From positions 958,338-1,022,337 of the forward strand of contig ONZQ02000001.1 in the NCBI GenBank assembly GCA_900312665.1: a DNA stretch of 64,000 nt, read 5' to 3'. The translations under genes and the position numbers were made by a program. Each line of letters begins with the position of its first letter. Position 1 is the stretch's first letter. Below, piece by piece: positions 58,207 through 64,000 of this stretch. This stretch comes from Cephalotrichum gorgonifer. Lineage: Eukaryota > Ascomycota > Sordariomycetes > Microascales > Microascaceae. The notes below the pieces were generated by a model. It made no database searches. It was not told the DNA's origin and saw only the letters and a list, made by a program, of their open reading frames with translations.

Positions 58207-59643
58207 TCACGGCCATGTGGAGTGCAGGACGCCCCCCCGACTCGGCCTCATGTCCCCAAACAGAGTTGTAAACCTATCCTCCCAGGTAACCGACCCCTCG
58301 GGCTCCGGCGCGTCTACAACGGGCACGTCCCCGTACGCCGCGGCCCTCGCGATCGCGAGGTCCCACGAGAACTTGCTCTGGCTCCGCCCCACCACCTTCC
58401 CCGCCCTCTTCATGACCTCGTAGTCCACCAGCGCCTGCTGGTCGTACGTCATCCCCCGGAGCTGCGCAAGCTCCTCGCCCTCCAGCAGGCTCTCCTTCGT
58501 CACCACCGTGACGCCGAAGTCGCGCGCCCGCGCCGTGAACCTCTCGACGTCGGCCGCGGACCCGCCTGTCGCGAGGAAGACGGTCTTGACGCTGGTGGCG
58601 GTGATGAAGTCGAAGGCCGCCGCCGCCTGGACAACGTAGTCGGGGAACTCCTTCTTCGAGTCCTTCTCGATCCGGAGGTGCACGCCGATGAAGCTGTCCT
58701 CGCTGGGGGCGAGGGACGACCGCGGGTCTATGGCGATGCCGAAGCGCTGCGAGAGCGCGAAGAGGGCGGAGCCGGCGAGGCGGCGGGCGTCTGGGCGGAC
58801 GCGTATGACGGAGCCGAGCTCGCGGGCGGTCTGGGCGCTGTCGTTGTAGACGGGGAACAGGGGGGTGGGGAACTTCAGCCGTAGGCGGAGGGGATAGTGC
58901 CTGCCCTCCTGGGGAGACTTCCTGTCGATGTGCTTCCACACCGCAAACTTGAAGTCTTCGGGGTGCGCTATGACGGAGTTCGCGGTCAGGTCGTCCCCCT
59001 TGTAGACGTCGCTGACCTCCATGTCGAGGGGCGTCAGCATCGTGGGGACGTCGTGGAAGTCCGCGATGGTCGAGTGCACTTCCACCCGGGGGCAGTGCGC
59101 CGCTAGTATCTCGTGAATATGTCCGGCATCGAACATGTAGTCGAGGGGAACCCCGTCCGAAGGGGCAGTGGCCCGTCGCCGGAGGCGGAAGTCTCCGTCA
59201 TTGCGCTTGACGATGTGGGGGAGGATGATCTTGGAAGCTAAATTGCAAAAGATAAATTTTAGTAGCCGAGCGAGGCGGGGAGATGACGTCGTCCAAACTG
59301 TGAAGAACTAACCTCCGGATTCTATCCCGAGACGGAGGCACTGAAGCTGGTATTGCCTTGCCTGCGCGACGCCGCCCTTGGCCGTGTCGCAGCTGAACAC
59401 GAGCCTGTTGTCCTTTCCCTTGCCCTCGCACAGCTTCTCGATCCCGGCTCCGTTGATGGGAGGACCGATATCATCCTCCAAGAACTGCTCTAGGAAGACC
59501 GTCTTCTTGTCACGCAACTTGGTGACCACGTGGTCGGTGTACACCTTGCCGGCGTGGGTGAGGTAGTAGAGGAGGACGATGAGGAAGAGGGCAGGGGCTA
59601 CTACCCTCTTCACTATTGGCGGAATGCGCGCGAAGCTATTCAT
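58207..59643 (-). CDS. Type II membrane O-fucosyltransferase-like protein
   Basis: Exon 1 (59643-59313) and exon 2 (59237-58207) give 453 residues. The 75-nt intron has a GTTAGT donor, a CTACTAAAA branch and an AATTTAG acceptor. A single hydrophobic segment at about 13-29 (VVAPALFLIVLLYYL) after a short basic tail fits a signal anchor with the catalytic domain in the Golgi or ER lumen. The C-terminal half has the GT-B/O-FucT-like motifs FIGVHLRIEKDS, then VFLATGGSAADVERF, and DQQALVDYEVMKRAGKVVGRSQSKFSWDLAIAR. In O-fucosyltransferases these regions bind GDP-sugar. Fungi generally lack classical protein O-fucosylation, so donor and acceptor are uncertain. The sequence ends GGVLHSTWP with no retention signal. 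Confidence 0.8.
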
Positions 59644-62600
59644 CGCGGTTGGCGGTTTTTTGTACCTTAATTTATAATACTTGATGGATCATCGTGCGGC
59701 GACCATAAGGCGAGATGGATGTGCCCACAATTTTCTTCTCCCACACAAAAGGGGAATCAGGAATCGCAAGTGCTAAGGGGAAAAGGGAGACGGTGTCGAA
59801 GCCAGCCGAGGGATGGAAACACCATTTTCAGCTGGAGGTACGTGTGGCGGACATCGACGAATGATGGGCACGCTGTCTCAACGTGCTCCACCAAATTGGG
59901 AAGTATCGACTTCAATACTCGTATTGTGGTCTTGGTATCCGTAGCGCCAGAGGAGATAACAGATCGGAGGGCAGGGATGGATCGACATGGACTCGGTTAC
60001 CGTCTCCAGGCCTGGAACATGCGGGACAATGCCACACTGTGGCTCTGCTGAGTTTCAAGAGAGGCAATACAAGTATGCAAAAGAAGGTATTCACACGTGT
60101 TGGCCACCTTTGGCGTTCATGTTCGGTCCACCTAGACTGGTGTTAGTCAGTCCGGGTACGACTGAGGACCTGCAAGTTTTAGCATGGGTTTCATGTTCTC
60201 GAAGATAATATCGCGGACCCCCACTGTGGGACTTGGAGAAGGATGACGGGGGCCAAGCATCGGTCAAGGATTCCACCTGTCCAGGTCCATCGATAATGCA
60301 TGGGGAAAAAGAAGGAAGCACAGCCTGAGGAGCGAGGGTCTTGGTATGGAGACCTTCGGAGTAATATTATATATATCCTTTCATGTACCGGTAAGCGGGA
60401 GGATCCTAGGCGATCATTATTTCCCGACCCCCGCACCATTACACTACTTGTAACATCAAGTGGACAAAGTATCCAACCCTCTTGGAAAAAAAAAAAAAAA
60501 AACTCTTATCTCTTATTCCATGGACCCGATGCATGGTGTCTTGCGTGGAATTGGAGCCATGGGCACCACCACACCTTTCCGAACCTCTGGGAATGTGCAC
60601 GTCCATCAGACCCCGAAAATGGGCTCCAAAGAAACTTGACGATAGGTAGACATATCTTCATGCGGCAGGTACATGCAGGGGGATTTCGCTGGAGAGCAAA
60701 TGTGTTCAGCAGGAGATACCCATGCAACTTGAACCTATTTACTCGTATTTGTTTTACCACGTGTGGGATGAAGCCTTAGCTTGCCACGGGTGGTAATACG
60801 TGGTGAGATGGAGGAGTCCGTCTTGCCATGGGCATGTACTGTGCCTGTGTGCGCCATTACTGTTTGTCCTCGCACTGTAGCCAGCCGAGATCGGTCTAGC
60901 ACATAGTACGAAATACTTGTACTCCCAATAGTTCGAAGGGAATGTTCGTACTTGAGTGCAGGGACCACCTCCATTATCCGGATTGGGGAGAACAGAGGGA
61001 AGGAAAAGCTTGAAAGCGGGGTGGCTGTTTCCAGAGACGCGACTTTTCGCGTTTTTCGCGTTACTAGAGATACGAAGGACTACTATCCTAGAAAAGGATA
61101 TCCAGGACTTCGGCTTGGGGCTGTTCCCACAACCCCCGAACCGAATAAAAAAAAGAGACATTCAAATCTTCCTTGGTCCATTCTTTCACCCTCGCTCGGT
61201 ATTGTGAACTCTTGAGTTCGTGGTAGGGGCTGCAATTAATTCTCGTGGCTCGTTGAGCCGCCATGAAGCGTGCAGGAAAGAGAAAAGAGGGGAGGCACAG
61301 ATGTAACCTCTTCGGATCGAATCGAATCGCTTCTTCTTGAGAGTGCTCATATGAGACAGAAGCGATTGGAGAAGAGACGAGGTGATGCGTTACGATGTGT
61401 TGAGAATCTGCCCGTGCCGCAGCACATTTGCACATAGCACATGGCATCTCTCCCCAGCCCCCATATTTACCCCCACCAGTCAACTCAGAGTACAACACGT
61501 ACTCGTAGGTACACAGAGCACGTGTACCTCGTACCCCAACAGCGTTGCAATTACGAATGGAGAGCACCAACGGTTAAGCGACTGGAGGGGGCCATCACCA
61601 CTCCAAGGGCTCGGAACTTACCAGGACAGGGGCAGTGGGAGAGGAAAGATAGGTTGGGGTGCTGGGAATCTCATAACCAGGTATTATTCCAGAATACCAG
61701 AATCCTCTCTATGAATACCTCCCCACGCCTGGCATATCTACCTGTATGGCCTCTGGGTGGGAAGATGAGGTTTGCAGCGATCGCGCACACGCAATTGCAT
61801 GTACCCGATGCAGGAGGAGCTTCGTCACTTCCCCATCCGTAAACTCGTTCCTTCCCCGTCACTGGCCACCCTCCGTGGGGCCCCCTCGCAGCTCCATCGC
61901 GTCCCAAGCTCTCGCAGCTCCAGAGTGGGCGGACAAACGCGTCTGAGCTGTTTGGCCATCACCATCCGGTGCCCAATAGCAGCAGCAAACCGGGCAAAGC
62001 AGGCAAAAGGTCGTCCGACACTAAGACCGCTGGCGTCTTGTCACACCCGTTCGGTGCCCAGTCAGGCAGGGCCTCATGGGGCATTCATTCGCTCCCAGGT
62101 GCCTGCGGCCCCCGGCTGTCCCTTCCCACCGATGAGCGGTGCATATGCACTCCTGGATGTCGCGTTCTCTCAACCGGCCACTTTTTTCTTCTCCTCTTGT
62201 ACTATTGTACTCTCTGGACGCGGGGGGACATCTGCTTGTTGGTGTCTGCGCTGCAGGTGTAAGCGATGATGGTTGTCGTGTTTGGCTCGAATGCCAACTT
62301 AGAATGGACCCTAAGCCGAATGAATACAACGCTTCCGCCTCCCGCCTCCCGCTAAATAGCGCAGAGGGTTGGGTTACCCGCTGGCTGAGAGAGTCTGAGA
62401 GCTTTGAGACCTATCATTCTTCGTGCCAAGTGTCGTCCCCCGTAACAACATCAGTTGTCTTAGTCCACCTCCCGCTTTGACAAGCTCCATCCTGTCGACT
62501 CCCGTGCATGTACTGATAGCCACCCCACTCCATATCCCCTCTTGTCCTTCCGGACTGACTCTGCATCACGCCCATTACCCCATACTTTGTATATTGAGCT

Positions 62601-64000
62601 AATTCCTATCCGTACTCGTACATGCGCCATATCTCGGGATATAACAGTCCTGTCCCCCCTCCCTCCCCGTCCCCTCTTCTCCCCTCTCCCCGGTGGCAAG
62701 CCTCCTGGAAGCACCCCGATTTCTTGTCCTCCAGCCGAGAGCCGGACAATACTTTGTACCTGCTCGCTATCAAGTCCTGACTTATACCTTCTCCCGCTTC
62801 TGTCTTGCCGTGTCCTCCAAATTCCAAGGCATCAGAAGTAGCAAGCGAGTGTACAAGTACGAGTATTTCGTCCAGCGAGGGCTATTGCCCCCGTCCCGTG
62901 TCTAGCCCGTCGACAACTCACGACGATCCGCCGTATCCCCTCCCACCTGTCAAGCGGAGAGGAGAGGTTGGACCCTCTTCGAGGATCTGCGAGGATCTCC
63001 GAGCGCAAGGACTCGTACTCCTATCCGTACGGAGCAAAAGACTGCAGGGTCCTTCAGAGTACTGTGAAGTGCATGGATAAAGAGGTGGGATACGACGGTA
63101 CGAACGACCATGTACCCCGTGCCCCAGCGATACAGGTACTTTGGCTGGTAATCCCTGTCCCGCCATTTCGACCCCCCGTCCGCTGCTCCTTCCCTCCAGG
63201 TACGGAATAGAGTACCTCGTGGTACTTCCGTCCTCGAAGGTGTTAGCGCGAGGGGCCAAGCCCCTGGCGGCCAACGGCTGGCAGCCCGTCGCGTTCCCGC
63301 CCTGTCCCCCAAACTCCCAAGCTTGGGCAGGAGCGCCCAGCCGCCTGAGACTTGTTCCTCTGGGTATTCCTCCCAACATCTCTCCTTCACCCCATTTTGC
63401 CGCCATTTTTTCCTTGCCACAAACCTCCCGGCCCATTTTCTTGATGCCTTCTTCATTCTTCTCCTCTCACGCTCCCTAATAAATCATTCCTTTTTTGGGG
63501 GGCCCGATATTTTCCTTTGTGTTGGCTATCGACCGCACTAGTCCCCTAGTCTCAAAGTCTCGAGTCTGAAGTCCCCACAAGTAATCGTCAAGGGCGAGAC
63601 AACAGCAGCGCCACTGCCCCGAGTTCACCGCCCTACCCGCCCGCTGGCACCTTTGGCACCCCCCTCTGATCTCCCTCGATCTCGCGCGACCATCCGACTT
63701 GCGACCCAAACACACTGCGATCCTCGACGAAATAGCGACTCCCCAACCTTCGAACCGCGACTTTTACCACACCGTCAACACCGTCGCTAATTATCCATCC
63801 CTCCTCGCCTACATTCTTTTTAGTTGAATATACGACTTATTTTTCCAACTACGACGCGACCATCCGGGCAGATCCTAGCCGAGCGCGCCTTGCCAACAGG
63901 TCCCTACAAGAGACATTGTCTTTGGCCTCCCGAGTCAACTTCAAGACTGCCTCGACCCGCCTGACGTTCGCGAGCGCATTTGTCCACTGTCTTGCGAGAG
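59644..64000. other. 4.4-kb gene-poor region to the window end
   Basis: The left edge is the upstream region of the O-fucosyltransferase-like gene. No coding frame is convincing. Exact GTAC-R-AGTAC motifs occur at 62612 and 62851, with near-copies at 60914 and 61500. An A17 run lies at 60486-60502. From about 63380 the sequence becomes C/T-rich, as in long 5' leaders, so a plus-strand gene may begin beyond the window. Confidence 0.5.

Noticed and set aside
58042..58884. 280-codon plus-strand frame opposite the O-fucosyltransferase-like gene
   Set aside because: It is antisense to a gene with transferase motifs; composition is Arg/Glu/Val-rich and typical of a shadow frame.
1..64000. Biosynthetic gene cluster, transposon, CRISPR array or provirus
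   Set aside because: The genes are mixed housekeeping functions in alternating orientation. No transposase, reverse transcriptase, integrase, terminal repeats or spaced direct repeats were found.

Overview
The window is nuclear DNA of a filamentous ascomycete (Pezizomycotina, most likely a GC-rich sordariomycete). Genes are broken by short introns of about 50-150 nt with GTAAGT/GTATGT-type donors, CTRAC-type branch sites and CAG/TAG acceptors. The gene content is fungal: COP9 subunit 4, RTG2, Rad17, Prp5, DUF3712, a questin-oxidase-like protein and a zinc-cluster regulator. Nothing bacterial, viral, CRISPR-like or clearly transposon-derived was recognised. The sequence holds one 20-base N gap (53304-53323).

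Layout. Positions 1-8.1 kb are gene-dense: the 3' end of mitochondrial disaggregase HSP78 (+), splicing helicase PRP5 (-), an HCNGP/SAP30BP-like protein (+) and a DUF3712 membrane protein (-). A 3.3-kb gene-poor stretch follows. Next come a cytochrome b5/FMN alpha-hydroxy-acid dehydrogenase with a C-terminal peroxisomal signal (-), the Fe-S co-chaperone JAC1 (+), a fungal HNH-nuclease-domain gene broken by an 11-bp tandem duplication (-), a cytosolic SGNH/GDSL hydrolase (+), CSN4 (-) and an F-box protein (-). A 6.3-kb gene-poor stretch (24.1-30.4 kb) precedes a SNF2-type ATPase (-), a UBE3D-like HECT_2 protein (-), a questin-oxidase-like DUF4243 protein (+), checkpoint loader RAD17 (+) and a large fungal-specific DUF8004-like protein (-). 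After a 6.5-kb gene-poor stretch (45.8-52.4 kb) come a Zn(II)2Cys6-type regulator (+), RTG2 (-) and a type II membrane O-fucosyltransferase-like protein (-). The last 4.4 kb carries no gene I can support.

The 18 genes do not form a pathway cluster; they are ordinary fungal neighbours, mostly in divergent or convergent pairs. Exon structures were worked out by hand from reading-frame continuity, splice motifs and family motifs; all junctions given preserve phase.

The most unusual non-genic signal is the motif GTAC-R-AGTAC (GTACAAGTAC or GTACGAGTAC and complements). I found at least 13 exact copies, all in intergenic or intronic DNA and several clustered, against about 0.24 expected by chance in random sequence of this length. 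Other points worth checking are the PTS1 on a flavocytochrome b2-like enzyme, the frameshifting 11-bp duplication in the HNH gene, stop-free introns of length 3n (notably in PRP5), and the short-loop zinc cluster split by an intron that contains the assembly gap.
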